This document shows positions 10,304 through 22,737 of a stretch of DNA of 64,000 nt, one piece after another; positions within the stretch are counted from its first letter, which is position 1, and the number at the start of each line of letters is the position of its first letter. The notes beneath the pieces were generated by a model. It worked only from the letters and a program-made list of their open reading frames with translations. It was not told where the DNA came from and did not search any database. Both the position numbers and the translations under genes were made by a program. Origin of the DNA: Pyrenochaeta sp. MPI-SDFR-AT-0127 (lineage: Eukaryota > Ascomycota > Dothideomycetes > Pleosporales > Cucurbitariaceae); the NCBI GenBank assembly GCA_020747015.1, contig JAGTJM010000074.1, forward strand, positions 85,083 through 149,082, given 5' to 3'.

Positions 10304-12711
10304 GATATTGATGTTTTTTGTGGAACAATGATACGACTTCCGCGACCAAGACGGATGGATGATTCGTAAACGTGGATTGCCGATGGACGAAGTGAAGTCT
10401 TGCAGGCGGAGCGACAAGAGCGCAAGAGGTGAAGGAACTACCGATGGATGCAGTGGCGTCTAAAAAAATGCTTCGAATATACAACTACTTATAATCTCCA
10501 AAAGGTGCAAAAGAGCCTCACTCAGAAGAAGGAGCAGATGATGCTGGCAGTAACGAACAAATGCGACCACCCGTTTCGTCAGTCATGCTCTCTTCCAACT
10601 GACATGCAACAAGATGCCAGAAGCCGCCATGCGGACGTGAGGTTCCGTGGGCCAATTATGCTTTTTCGCACACAAAAAAGTCACCCACCCCTAACCCGCC
10701 TAACACTCCGAACCCGACGCACTGGTCCCAGCCTGGAGCGGGCCGATGGATCAAGTTAGGGAGAAGTGGGCTTCACTACTTGTTCTGTACTCTTGAGGAG
10801 GATCGCTATATGGCCAACATGTCGGCGGCATATAACGAGCATTGGCAAGGCTATGGGGGGTAGTCTGATTAGGCGAGTTGCTGCTCATGAGGGGCAATTG
10901 GTATTGCAGGCGGTTGCATAGCAGGGCATGGCTGCGGGTTTGAGTGTGTGTTCTGGAACTTCAGCCCGAGAAGGTGTTTGCGTACCCAACTACTGCAAGA
11001 CATGATCTAGCGTGGAGCGAGAACAACTCATTGTGCAGTAGCCTTACAGACCCTGCTGGACCATCACGGCGCACCTATGATATCATACCCAGCGGAAGAC
11101 GCATGCCCCTCATAAGAATAGATTGCTAAACTAGCCGAGATTCTTAATAAACCCGTCAAATCGTGAGGCGGAGAGGGATGCCTTGACAACGCTGCATACC
11201 AGCAACCGAGAAAAGCGGGAAATAGAGTAGTTTGCGGTGTCTCGGTTGGCATGCATTTCCTAGGGTGATACAAGCCGTCTGTCACATTGTGGTGACAGGA
11301 ACGGGTACCTGCTTGCTGTTTGTGCTTCGTGTGATGATTGTGTAATGACCCGACACAGCGATCTCTGTAAATGAAATGTGATGCGAGTAGTAGCATTCGT
11401 AGTATCCTCCTCACGTACGTGAATCTGCGCGTAACTTTACATGCAGCCTTATGGCATGGCACGGCTTGTCTCTATCGGGGGCAGCCGGCAGATTTCAAGC
11501 TCTCTACTAAGCAGTCAATTTTGGAACTACGTGGCAAATTTCAGTATTGTGATATGGGATGCAGACATCATATCGGCACATGAAAGCAACTGATGAGTCC
11601 CAGCCCCAATGCCACGTAATGGGTGCAAAACTCAAACACTGTCTTACCAGTAATGATCCTCTTGGGAGAGCAGCGCCTCTGCCGTGTGTCAACGTACGAC
11701 TATTCTCAACAAAAGCAGCGTTGGGTGCACCTGCGCGGTGGACTACGCGAAAACACTTTTGAACCTCACACATCAAAGCTTACATGCTTTATCTTTACCT
11801 TACCTTACACGTGACATTCTCGTCTTTATAACATACCAACAGAACCTCAGTATGACCCTGTCAGCGTAATCACAATGTCGTCCTGGGCGAACGGGCTGGG
11901 CATCATCGTTCAACAATGTGAAGAGTTGAATCTTATAAGGCCACTTACTCAAGTACACCTGAAGCGTTTTTATCAGCCTGGGGGAACACATACCTTCAAG
12001 TAATGATGCAATAGAATGCTTCATTCGTCACTATTAGGCACAAGCAATCAGATATACATCACGGGTAGCCACTGCGTCCCAAGGCGCAGGGTCACCGCAT
12101 GGCTCGCACGACGCATGGGCGCAGCGAAACGTCATCTGCTGCCCTGGCACCAAAGCTCCAAAGAGGGAAAACAATAATCGACGGAAAAATCGAGCTTGAA
12201 TGGGCCGCTCAGACCATCATTACTGTCGTGACATCGTAACCAAATATGTATGTTGGATCCAAAAGCGATGATCCAATACAGGGGGAATCGAAATGCGAGG
12301 ACAATGTGTACCAAATAAGTGAAGATGTGCTTGCTTGCTCGCATGCTCGCTCGCTGCCATCCCAATTCCAAAAGGGCGGAACGCGTATGGGGAGACGGCT
12401 CACCCAACGTAAAACTACTCGTCAACAACAAAAATGCAGCAAACAACCTGCCTCCCTGTCGAACAGCAGCGCTATGCATATCCCATAAGCTGAAACATGA
12501 TTATGCGCGCGGCAACGGAAAAGGAAAGAAGTACAGCTGCCTACATACTGACACACGGGACTAATGAGAGCACTACATGCTCGCATCCCAACAGAAGAGT
12601 TTTGACAGCTCAGAAAGACCACGTACGAGCCTACGTATGTATGCGACATCCCGTCGCCAGGCAAGCAATAGTCCAAACAAGTTTGCAAGATTTAGGCAAG
12701 GGATGCGATTT
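10304..12711. other. Intergenic region
   Basis: I found no convincing gene. A 115-codon open frame (12132-12479, minus) begins with ATG and a hydrophobic stretch but lies just downstream of the 461-residue protein gene on the same strand, probably in its 3' region, and its composition is not protein-like. Confidence 0.45.
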
Positions 12712-14149
12712 CTACGCTTGGGTCGGCACCCTTCGTAGTGCGGACAGCTGTCTCTTTGGCAGCCCCCCGTCAGGGTGTCTCCGATGGAACACCTCATCGA
12801 TTAGCCGCTTGGGGCCAATGTACTCCATGTTCATCTTGAAGGATGAGGTGCGGAGGAGTGGGATATGCAACTGTGTGCTTTGCTTGGAGTGGAATCGGCG
12901 CTTAATACAGTCGTCTACAAGGGCCATGAGGCCGGTTGCAACGACAACACTACAGGACAATCAGCTGCTTGAATGGTAGGCTATCGCCTTGTAATACTTA
13001 CTCGGAGATGTCAGAGTCGGAATTCAGGATTGTCTCGTCGGTGATGCGCATATAACACGGCGGCACCCAGCCACCTCTCGCTATTTCCTCATGGGCCTCG
13101 TCTGGGGTTAGCCGTACAGGGCAGATGTGCGCTAGTGGCTCCTTGTCGTTGTCGTCTCTTACGAGATAGTAGGAGACACTTTCTTGATCATGATGACTCG
13201 TTTCCTTCTTCACAATGCGCTTCCAGGAATAGTTGTTGCCCCAGTACTCAAACCCATAGCGCTTGTGTGACTTTGCGCCGCGTCGCTTGATGTCAAGGTG
13301 TGCGTAGTTGGAGAACTCAAGCTTGATGGTATTGGTTGGTATCAGGGCACGGCCTTTGCTGTAGCCTGCGGATTTGGGGCGTGACTCAGAAACAACGTCT
13401 TCCCCGTTGATGCTGCTACGCACTGACTCATAGCCGGAGTCTGACCTTTTGAGACCGGCTGAGGTTGAAGGCCGGGAATCTGCTTTGACGAGACTGGCCA
13501 GGGCTGTGCTTGCGCGCTGTAGAACTGGACGCTTCTCCGAGGGGGGCTTCTGGTACTTGCGTATTGAGTGGCAAACTTCGCGGCCAGAGTCTCTGCAGTA
13601 TCGGCGGAGGGAGAACTCGCGGGTACGTAGGTCCTGCATGCGAAGATGGAAGAGGGTGTAGGCTTGCTTCCTGTGGCCTAGCTCCTCGACCTGTGTATCC
13701 ACGCGCAGGTTCATGTTGCCATCGATTGTCGCATCATCGTGTCGTATTGAGATGCGCTTGGCTGTGGGGAAGAGGTCTCCGAAGTCGCGGGGGGTTGTGG
13801 GGATGGCATCGCAAGGGAGGGGCTCGTGGTGGTACAGCGGAACCTCGTAGTCGGGCATGTCGTCAAAGTCGTCTGCGACGTCTTCCTCGGAGGTTGAGGC
13901 ATAGGTGTCGACTGAGGACCGCGGAGGATGCCTCTCGAATGCTTCGCTGTCGTCCCTGGGCGCAAAATAGTCGCGGTCCGGTACGCGTTCTTCTATGCGG
14001 GCATGGCATGTTTCGCTGTGCGCGAGTGATGGCCGCCGGTCGCTGTACTCTGTGGGGGCAGTCTCGTACGAGCGCTCGCTGTTGTTGCTGCGGCGGGAGG
14101 TGGTGCTGTTGCTGGAATCATACTGCCGCCAATGTGCGTTTGGCGACAT
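12712..14149 (-). CDS. Conserved-looking fungal protein of unknown function (461 aa)
   Basis: Two exons, complement(12712..12949, 13002..14149). The 52-bp intron (12950-13001) has a textbook GTAAGT donor and a TAG acceptor; without splicing the frame stops four residues later. The ATG at 14149 is the first in frame. Residues 1-130 are Ser/Arg/Glu-rich and probably disordered. The middle (about residues 130-200) contains a well-ordered segment with HRKQAYTLFHLRMQDLRTRE and a CRDSGREVCHSIRKY motif. After a second Ser-rich linker, residues about 285-380 form a beta-rich block (IKLEFSNYAHLDIKRRG, YGFEYWGNNYSWKR, VSYYLVRDDND). The C-terminal exon carries a helical tail with YIGPKRLIDEVFHRR. There are no membrane segments or catalytic motifs that I recognise. 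Trinucleotide GAT repeats lie just upstream. I do not assign a function. Confidence 0.85.
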
Positions 14150-14831
14150 GGTGTGACGGCCGGTAGTGGCGATGATGATTATGATGATTACAATGATGAT
14201 GGGAACGGGGCTAAACAAAATGCTGGCAGGAAAAATTGCAGAGCAGTGGCTTCTTGAACGCTCAGCGCCATATGACCCCCGCGGGCGATTGTATTAGTAG
14301 AAGAGTCGAGGGCGTTGCAAAGTGAAGCAGGCGCAGCAATCCTAGACAGCGCATGAAAGGGTGACCTGGCACGCGGCGGAGGCAGAGGTCGAATAGGATT
14401 AATAGCAATCTCAGGCCTCTGGCGGGAATGCAGAGCGAATAAAGGCGCAGCGCATGGCGTGGGATAAGTCGATAAACTGGGGCTGCCTGGAGCTGCTCGA
14501 TGCCGCCGTCTCGCGGGGTCTGGACAGATTGATGGCCTGCCAGTCCTCGATCACCGCCAACCACGACGCCTGCAGCCACGGTGGCCTCGAGCGAATCCCG
14601 GCCGCCCAGCTACGCTATGTGTCTCCAGCCGGACCGTATGACCTTGCCAGATCCAGCGGGAGACAGAGGCCCCAGGCGAATCAGCCCGCGAGTCTGGCCT
14701 CCCCTCACGCAGTCCTCGCGCAGCCCTCACGGAGCCCTCACGCAGCCTTTACGCACTTTTGCGCTCTTCGTTCTTGGTAGAGCAGATTTCATCTACAGAA
14801 GCTGCCAAAGCCGGCTCACTCAGCGGCTGCA

Positions 14832-14876
14832 AGCCCTCGCAGCCCTCGCAGCCCTCGCAGCCCTCGCAGCCCTCGG
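14832..14876. repeat. 9-bp tandem repeat AGCCCTCGC, five copies
   Basis: Four exact copies of AGCCCTCGC are followed by one ending in G. Diverged copies (GCAGCCCTCAC, GGAGCCCTCAC) occur about 100 bp earlier at 14715-14755. It is a minisatellite in non-coding DNA. Confidence 0.85.
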
Positions 14877-17122
14877 CCGCCTTCGACACCGCCTTATCCG
14901 CCAGGACTTTCCGCCCGACCCAAATTGCCTTGGTCGCTGCTCGGCTCCGGACGCCAGCGGGACGACTCGCTCGATGGTGGCTGATCATCCCACGTGCATC
15001 TGAACCGTCCCTTTCTCGACGGGCTCTCCCGGTTGTCACCAGACAATCGACTGCTCGCTTGCTAGTGCCCTATCCTCGCCCATCACACTCCACTGCGACG
15101 TCATGTGTTGCATGAACCTCGCTCGCTGCGAAGGTCGGAACCGCCCATCACGCTGTACGCGAACATGTCGGTTTGCTCGAGGGCCGGCCGGTCGCCTTGC
15201 CTCTTTGGCTGCCTGTCCTTGACGAGGCGTAGGGCTGCCATATGTTGGGGCTGCCCAGGACCAGCATTGCTGCACTTCGGCCGCTAGATCCTCGCTGCCG
15301 GTTCGCGCAAAGTATCAGTTCACAGCTTCACAAGGAGAATTTATCTCACACGACCGCGAGAGAATATTTTTGCGCCACTTCGTACAGAGGCAAAACACGC
15401 TTGGCGCTTGGCTGTAATTGGAAGGTGTCGTCCGCCATCGGGTTGTGTGAGGTGTGACAGTCGCCACACGTGATTCGATCGTCGCAGCACTGACTTCCTC
15501 AACGAGCAAACACAAGCAAATGTGTTGCGCGGCTCGAGGCCAACACGCCCTCACTGTCGCCCTCCTGTCGCCCTCCTGTCGAATTAGCATTTTAGCAATA
15601 TCGAAAACTGCCTCATTCCTTCACAAATTGGGCCAATGAAGGCAGGGTACGTGTTGCCGTAGATGGCAGCCACGACAACAACGACGCACAGCCCTTCCCA
15701 ACCAGAGTTTTTCGGATGAAATTTCATTGCTTCGTGAAAACACATTGCTCAGGCTGAATGGCTCTTCCTCCCTGTCGATCTACTGGTTTCGTCATGCAAC
15801 ACGTTCTCCCTCTCCCACGGATCCTTCAATGCTTCTTCCCCGCCCTGTCTTCCACTCATCTGGAGTCCCTTCATTAGTTCTGACTATGAGTGGAGTCAAG
15901 AGCTGCCCAACGTGTTGAAGAGCGCCCCGTGGAGCGGCTGACAGACTTCATCAACGATGACACCATCAGGGAGGGCACTGATTGCTGCATATCGACCAAA
16001 CAGTTTCCAACGATCAGCATGCGTAATACTATCAGCCCGGCCATTGAAGAAGCCTCTCGTTATCCCATGTAAAGTCCTCCCTCGTTTCCCCGCACTGCCC
16101 ACGCTTCGAAGCCTTGTGCGGCGTCAGTGAGGCACCGCTGGCAAAGGACGATGCTGGCCCCAGGCCTGCAGCGAACTGTGTGCGTGTGCACTGTCGAAGC
16201 ATGTAGGCATTTCAGGCAGCTGACGGATTACATGCAAACAATGAAGGACTATTTGAGGGGGGGGGATTGCCCGAGTCCTTCAAGTGCCGTCGCCGAAGAC
16301 ATGTTTTGTGTCTGCCTGCCCTTGGTCATACTCAAAGCTAGCCCCCACAGGCCGGTAGATAAAACTCAATTAATACCCTGGTACGATCACCTACCACCAG
16401 TTGGTTGGCATTGTACTCCGCCCTGGATTGTGCACAGCTCCTTGAAGGCTCATCAATCGCCGCAACAGGCTAGTCCTCCAGCCCATACATCAAACCTATT
16501 TCAGTCGAGGTAGTCTCTGACTCAATGGTTGTTCTCTATACGCACAGGCTGCCTCATGATGTCTGCTCCATCAGATACTCCTGTTAGGCTGACCAGCAAT
16601 AGTCCCCCGTCAGCTGCAGCGCAACTTGAGACCCTCCCGACTCTGCCTAATTCTCTTTCATTCCAATTGGTTCTGATCTGTTCACGTCCATGCCACTATT
16701 TGTTTCCCGTTGCATAGCATCGCATCTACAAGCTGGCCTGCTTGCCCCATGGGTAGACAGGCATACATGTATGCATTTCACGGACTCTGATACCCTGAAC
16801 TGTGTATAGATGGAATGACCGACATGGTGATCATCAAGATCGCTCCACTTTCTTGTTTCAAAATCCTTACCGTCGCCCCCCAAAAGGTGTACAGTTCAGC
16901 AACTCAGCAAGTCCCATCTGTAGTCCATATATCTCACACACGGCAAGATTCTCTCCAAGATCCGTATGAGGCTAAACTTTAGGCAAACACGCACCGATCT
17001 CTCTTCCTTCCCGTACTAGCATTGGCCTTCAGATCATGCTCACATCGTATCCACTGGCAATAGAAACACGAGTCGGGACAAGTGCACCAGTTCTCAGGCT
17101 TGATGCTTGATGGTTCACTAAT

Positions 17123-17353
17123 CTAACCTCCCAGCTTGTCGATGCCCAGGAATATAAAGATGAAGCCAGAGGGTACAAGGGTTGACAGTAGACTGGCATG
17201 TTTAGTGTCGTTGATGGTGAAAATCATGGGAATGATACAGAAACACCGTATGTCAGCGTATACCTTTGCGCGGCATGCCATACCATCTTCCCCTATAGAA
17301 TGGACGTCATCCTCTGCAAGAGGCGTTGAGATGATTACAATCTCAAAAAGCAT
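17123..17353 (-). CDS. Doubtful small ORF (76 aa)
   Basis: An ATG-started open frame with a rather protein-like composition: a charged N-terminal half (STPLAEDDVHSIGEDG) and a hydrophobic end (SGFIFIFLGIDKLGG). An internal GTATAC...ACTAAAC...CAG stretch could be an intron, which would change the C-terminus. I do not recognise a family. It could be a small gene, an exon relic or chance. Confidence 0.2.
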   Translation of the reverse strand: MLFEIVIISTPLAEDDVHSIGEDGMACRAKVYADIRCFCIIPMIFTINDTKHASLLSTLVPSGFIFIFLGIDKLGG

Positions 17354-17933
17354 AGTCTAATCAAGTAGCAATGCAAGACTCCTGGCTAACTTTGGAGTTT
17401 TGCACTCCTACAACTCGGGAGTGAGAGTAAGTGGCTCTTTCATGGAACATCAGGACAACCTTATAGGTTTGTTGTATGGTAGACCAGACTAATAAAGGGT
17501 ATCGAAGCTGTCATCATTTGTGCATATGCAGCCTGCCGTGCTTAGGATATCGATGTCGGAACGTAGAGCGGCAATCAGATCACAGAGTTGAAGGACAGAC
17601 AGTGTAGAGTAAGCTTTGGAATGAATTGAGGGTAGTCTAAGCAAATTGGAACCTCATTGACGATGAGCCATTCGGTAGACTGCTGGTAATCACGAACTCG
17701 AGCCTTCTGAGTTGCTATCAAGATCTGGGGGCGGGGAGACTTCACAGCAAAGTAGGTAATCATTCAGAAAACCGATTTGAGGCTACACTGATCCATGTCA
17801 TTTCTTAGTTAAAGTACTACGACCGATCTGCCGCACTCCTCCTGTCCTTCAATAAGACTTTTGGTGTCATCGATTCATATCATCATTGACTATCTACATC
17901 ACCCTACCCGCTCACGACAGCTGCGACTTGCGT

Positions 17934-18638
17934 CTACAACTGGCCAGAGTTGGCGATGGTGACGGTCTTCGAGGTGGAGCCGCTGGAGGAACCGACGCGC
18001 TCGACGGCCTGGACAACGTCCAAGCCCTCGACAACCTTGCCGAAAACGACGTGCTTGCCGTCCAACCACCTGATGGTTACGCGTTAGATAAAAGACAGAT
18101 TGATTGAAGCAATGGGATGACACTCACGAGGTCTTGACGGTGCAGATGAAGAACTGGGATCCATTGGTACCTGGTCCGGCATTGGCCATGGAGAGGATAC
18201 CGGGGCCAGTGTGCCTCAGGTTGAAGTTCTCATCCTCGAACTTCTCGCCGTAGATGCTCTCACCGCCGGTGCCCTACTATGTGTCAGCCAATTGACCATG
18301 TAAGAAACGGTTTTTTGTAGCCAGGACGTACGTTGCCGCGAGTGAAGTCACCGCCCTGAAGCATGAACTGGGGGATGACACGGTGGAAGCTGGAGCCCTT
18401 GTAGTGGAGGGGCTTGCCGGAGCGGCCGGTGCCCTTCTCGCCGGTGCAGAGAGCGCGGAAGTTCTCGGCGGTCTGGACGATGGTGGTCAGTTTGTTGTTC
18501 CACTGATGAATGTGGTGATGAAGACTCTGATGGCGGGGTATTCACCTTGGGAACCTGGTCGGCGAAAAGCTCCATGACGATTCTGCCAGCGGGCGAGCCG
18601 CCAATGGTGATGTCGAAGAAGACACGGGGGTTGGACAT
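17934..18638 (-). CDS. CPR1: Cyclophilin A-type peptidyl-prolyl cis-trans isomerase
   Basis: Four exons, complement(17934..18069, 18128..18273, 18332..18472, 18546..18638), give 171 residues, the usual length of single-domain cytosolic cyclophilins. Introns are 58, 58 and 73 bp, all GT...AG with intact phase. The protein starts MSNPRVFFDITIGG. The catalytic and cyclosporin-binding residues are present: the block FHRVIPQFMLQGGD contains the active-site Arg (about R62), Phe67 and Gln70, NGSQFFI follows, and WLDGKHVVFG carries the Trp (W128) required for cyclosporin binding. The family isomerises Xaa-Pro bonds, helps folding and is the cyclosporin A receptor. With no signal peptide it is probably cytosolic. 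A pyrimidine-rich stretch precedes the ATG on the coding strand. Confidence 0.97.
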
Positions 18639-19412
18639 TTTGATGGAGTTGATTGAGTGGGATGAAGAGTGGTGTTGGAGTGTTGATTGTTGAGAAAGAT
18701 GGAGGAAGGAGGGGCGATGGAGGGGCAACTTAAAAGTGCGAGGACATGGAGGGGTAACACCAGCCCACCTTTTATAGCTCCTTCCGCATAGCTGATGACA
18801 GCTGCGCGAAACAGCTGTGAGGGATCAGGCACACCATGTGGGGTCCACGGCGTAATTGGCCTCTCTGTGCCCTGGACTGGCCCGAGTCTTCCAGTTTCTG
18901 GTAAAGTAGAGTCGTTGGAAGCGGCTCTCAGCTTGGAAGACGAGGGGCATGTGGAGGGGTAATTGCGCCATCTGCCATTCTCCACGCCACAGGGCGGACG
19001 TAGCCTTTCCAGGGCTTTCCAGAATCCGACACTACCAGCTCTTCTTCTTCTACCAGTCTCGTCATATTTACAGTTGAACAAACTTCCCTGTTTTCCTTGA
19101 AATTGGAGCGGAACCGGCTGGAGAAACTCATGCGAATCACGAACTAGGCTTCATCCGGCGTAGTGCCGCCACCCTTTGTGCACAGGCTCCTCCCCGCCGA
19201 ATACGAGCGAGCGATCTGGGAAGCAACATCACGCAGCAGCAAGACACTAAGAAGGCTATGCGAACCTCAATCGTAGGCGAAATGAAGACGAGTAAAAAGA
19301 GACGCGGATGGTTAAGTCTATGGAACGCAGCCTTCAGTGAAGACCAAAACCTCGTCCTTTGGATCCACCTTCAGCCTCCGTGAAAACACACACACGCGCA
19401 CTTTTACAACCT

Positions 19413-21135
19413 CTACAAAACCTCTTTGGTCTCTGCTTGCCTTAGGAAATCGGCTCGTTCTTTCAAGTCTTTCGCTTCTGCCAGCTTCCATTGTGCGATT
19501 ACTTCAGCTCTCCGTGATGCACTCCTGGGCTCAAATGCCATTTCGAAAGCATCCGGCTTGATGATAAGCAAAGAGTTTGACTTATTGAGTGGCACCTCAA
19601 TCTCTTCCCTCGTTGTTGGATCCACTTTCCGCTTCAAGTTGAAAGCCCACATGAGACCCCCGCAGCCAGTTACTGTCTCGTCTCGCGTTATGGACATTCC
19701 AAGGCATTGGCGTTGACCCCAGCCAAAGGACGTCATCCCCACAATGTCGGGGTACTTGGTGAGCGGCTCTTGGAAGGTTGGCCAGCCAGACTCCAGCCAT
19801 CTCTCAGGCCGAAATGACTCTGGATCCGGGTACTTGATTGGGTTGCGGAGGAATGCATAGTCGAGAGGAAGGATTCGTGTGCCCTTAGGAATAAAGTAAC
19901 CTTGGAACCAATCGTCGGCTTCACATTCGTGAGCAACTCCTAGTCCCACTCATCAGCATCTGTTAGTCACAATGTTTTCTTTGGACGTACCGGTGGGTAC
20001 AGTTGGCTTCCATCTCATTGTTTCCTTAATGCAAGCCCGAAGAATAGGCAGGCTAGGCAGATCCCTAACAGCAGGGGGCTGGTTTCCACAAACCCGATCG
20101 ATCTCCTCCTGGCATTTATGCTGCCACTCTGGGTGGTGCACCATTGCTATCAAGAAATAATACAGCGGCCCTGCAACGGTGAAGATGCCAACGAGTGCCA
20201 TCATTCCGATGACCGAAGAGGCTTCGTAGTCACCCGAAATGCTCGTCTTCTCTGCAGTCTCCAGATATGTTCGGGTAAAGCATGGTCGCTGTTTCCCCTT
20301 CTCCATCAGCTTTCGGGTCTTTTGGAGGCAATCCATCCACCACGCTTGCTGCTCGTCGTGACGCTTGCGCTCGCGGATTTTCCATGGGTTTATTGGCTCA
20401 GGAAGATAATCCCACAGCGGCGTGAGCACGTTGGTAATCGGCCCAGCAGGAGACATTTGGGTCAGAAGGCCCCAGGCACTAGGAGTGAGTGGTACACTCA
20501 ATGATTCGTCGTCCCATGTCAATTGGCACATGACTTTGGAGCACATGTCTTCAAGCGAAAACGCAAAATCGTCCGGATTTTCAATCAGCCTGTATAACCA
20601 TCGCTTTGCCTCGAGTTCCATGATACCGTAGTACTGCGCATTGGTTGCTCCCGTGAGATATGAGTGTGTAAACTTCCGCTGACGAGCCCAGTACTCTAAC
20701 AGACTGTTAATGACCTTTATTGTAGAGTGGCACGCACTTCAACTTACGATTCTTTCCCATTAATGGCAGATACTCCATCGAGCCATACGTACTCTTCGCA
20801 TCAAACAACGATTTGATTTCAGGTCGATCAGAGTATATCTTAGCCTTTTTTACCAACATCTCTGCGGCAATTTTCTCATCTGAAATGACAATGAAGTTCG
20901 CACCCAGCATTTTGGTTCGATATATTGGCCCATACCTATTGGCCCATTCATAGAACTTCAACCACATGAAGTCTATGGGGAGATCATGGACACGTCCTAG
21001 CCATGGTATCAAGGTAGGTCCAGGCAAACCACGAGGATTGTACTTGGCGTTGTACCTCGAGACCGCCTCAAACAAGGCATAGAGGAAGAAACCGATGATT
21101 GCGACGCCAAAGGCGTACACTGTGAGTGGATGCAT
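19413..21135 (-). CDS. Cytochrome P450 monooxygenase
   Basis: Three exons, complement(19413..19939, 19991..20695, 20748..21135), encode 539 residues; the introns are 51 and 52 bp with correct phase. An N-terminal membrane anchor (about residues 5-24, VYAFGVAIIGFFLYALF) is followed by a proline-rich hinge (NPRGLPGPTLIPWLG). The I-helix region, ExxR motif (KETMRWKP), FRPERW meander motif and heme-binding FGWGQRQCLG (Cys near 443) are all present, so the enzyme looks intact. It belongs to the ER-anchored fungal class II P450s; the C-terminal part recalls the group that includes O-methylsterigmatocystin oxidoreductases, but this is only an impression. It is transcribed divergently from the FAD monooxygenase, 1.6 kb away, so shared regulation is possible. 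The substrate is unknown. Confidence 0.95.
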
Positions 21136-22737
21136 TGATACTATGCAAATAAAGAGCCGAGGAGGTTCTCAAGATGTGAGAGTTCTCGAGAATACAGAAG
21201 TTGTCGAAGAATAATCGCTGTCACGGAGTTCCACCAAGGATACTTTCTAAAGACTACCTCCGACACGAACACGTATATGAGGAGACCATCTTGATATCAC
21301 ACCAATTGATCCAGGGACTGTCTTGTCCGGCTCCCCATATCATATGCTGATGTATGGAGAAACAAAGACCACAGGCGACATGGGACGGAACACAACACTA
21401 CACCATCAGCAGTTAGCTGAAATGACAGAGGGGATGCCTAAGAGCAGTCTAGGACGGTGGCCAAGAGTATGATCGGTTGTCCAGGGGCCGACCTACCGAT
21501 CGCATAATGCTCCACGATGCTCGCAAAACTAAGCTGCTGTGCTGATCTTCGATATTTGGTACTCGACACCATGTAGGGGGCCAAATGTCGGTATGGGGCG
21601 GCCCGATATGACATGTTGAAATTCCCAGATTAGACTGAAGTGTAGCAGTGAGCTAAGAGAATAGAGGTCGTCATGACTCATCGCTATATGCAACGAGATG
21701 ATCGTACCAAGACTGCCAGACTTGGCTTTCAAAAAGATATATTGCTGACTGTAAAGCTCTTCATTGGTAGGCATTTGAGACCTAAGTTCACTCAAGGCCA
21801 ATTTTACAGGGTCTATGTTCTGGAACAAAGGATTTCAAGACGGACGCCAAGCTCTCAATCAAATACCAGCATCCAGGCCTGTCGTAGGCTTACTCTGTTG
21901 AGATTACAACGATCTGTGATGTTCGGGATGGGCGTCCCAAATTAGTTCTTGGTCGTCATCATTATTGATACATCTGGCGGAAAAAAGCCTTAACAATTCA
22001 GTGACAGGGTTTCGAAAGTAATGCGTGCAATTCCTTCATTTCCACCAGTGGGGTCATGGTCTGCTCTATTGCCCAGAAATAATGTTGAACGCTGTGGCAC
22101 ATCATCGTCCTAATCTGTCAAATCCAAGTATCAATTATGTACACTCAAGTAAACATAGAAAGTGTTACACAGCAAGGCTATGACAATATAATCACCGTCA
22201 TCAACCGGCCCACGTGGCTGGCACGTCGTCGTATCAGAGTGGCTGGCTATAATTGCCGTGCATATCGACGTCGGTACTCAAAAGCCATATCCTACTTGAC
22301 AGCCTCGACTTTGGGCCCGCTTGCACTTTTGGTTAGCGTAACGTTCCGCTCTCTTGGCCTTCCGGAGGTTGTGGGGAACCATAGTCGCAAGAGCACTGAC
22401 CTCTTTGATCGGAGAGTCTGGCACCGCCTCAGACACTATTTCTGGCCATCGACTTGCTGGTAACACCGAAATAAGCCATGCCCCTGACTTCAGACGATGA
22501 GTGTAATCGTCACTCAGACGCGTAATTCGTCTAGGTTCTTACGCGACTGCGAGGTACAATTTGGAGACACATCGGCGGTTCGGACATCCGGTGGGTTCGG
22601 GGAGCCATCAATGGTACCCCAACGGGAGGTTATGGGTAGATCGACTCTTAAGATAGATGGCGTCGCGATTGGTCTCTGTACCATTTTTGACGATATACCC
22701 ACTCAAAAAAAATACAACGCGAGTTGACACGCCGATT
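21136..22737. promoter_or_regulatory. Divergent promoter region between P450 and FAD monooxygenase
   Basis: This 1.6 kb region has no convincing gene and separates two divergently transcribed redox genes, so it must hold both promoters. A CACGTG E-box lies at about 22210 (CCCACGTGGCTGG). No regulator site can be assigned beyond that. Confidence 0.5.

Larger units (their letters stand above)
14150..17933. other. Intergenic region, GC-rich then mixed
   Basis: This 3.8 kb stretch holds the upstream region of the 461-residue protein gene and the downstream side of the cyclophilin gene. It contains a GAT-rich microsatellite near 14170-14200, a 9-bp tandem repeat at 14832-14876 and a run of nine G at 16257-16265. 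Apart from a doubtful small ORF at 17123-17353 I see no gene. Confidence 0.5.

Noticed and set aside
13510..14166. 218-codon open frame on the plus strand
   Set aside because: It is antisense to the 461-residue gene, Arg/Cys/Gly-rich and without domain character, so a shadow frame.
14832..14876. CRISPR-like repeat array
   Set aside because: The units are contiguous 9-mers without spacers, a simple minisatellite in a eukaryotic genome.
15890..16102. Overlapping plus and minus frames with somewhat protein-like composition
   Set aside because: Neither has a convincing start or family, and they shadow each other.
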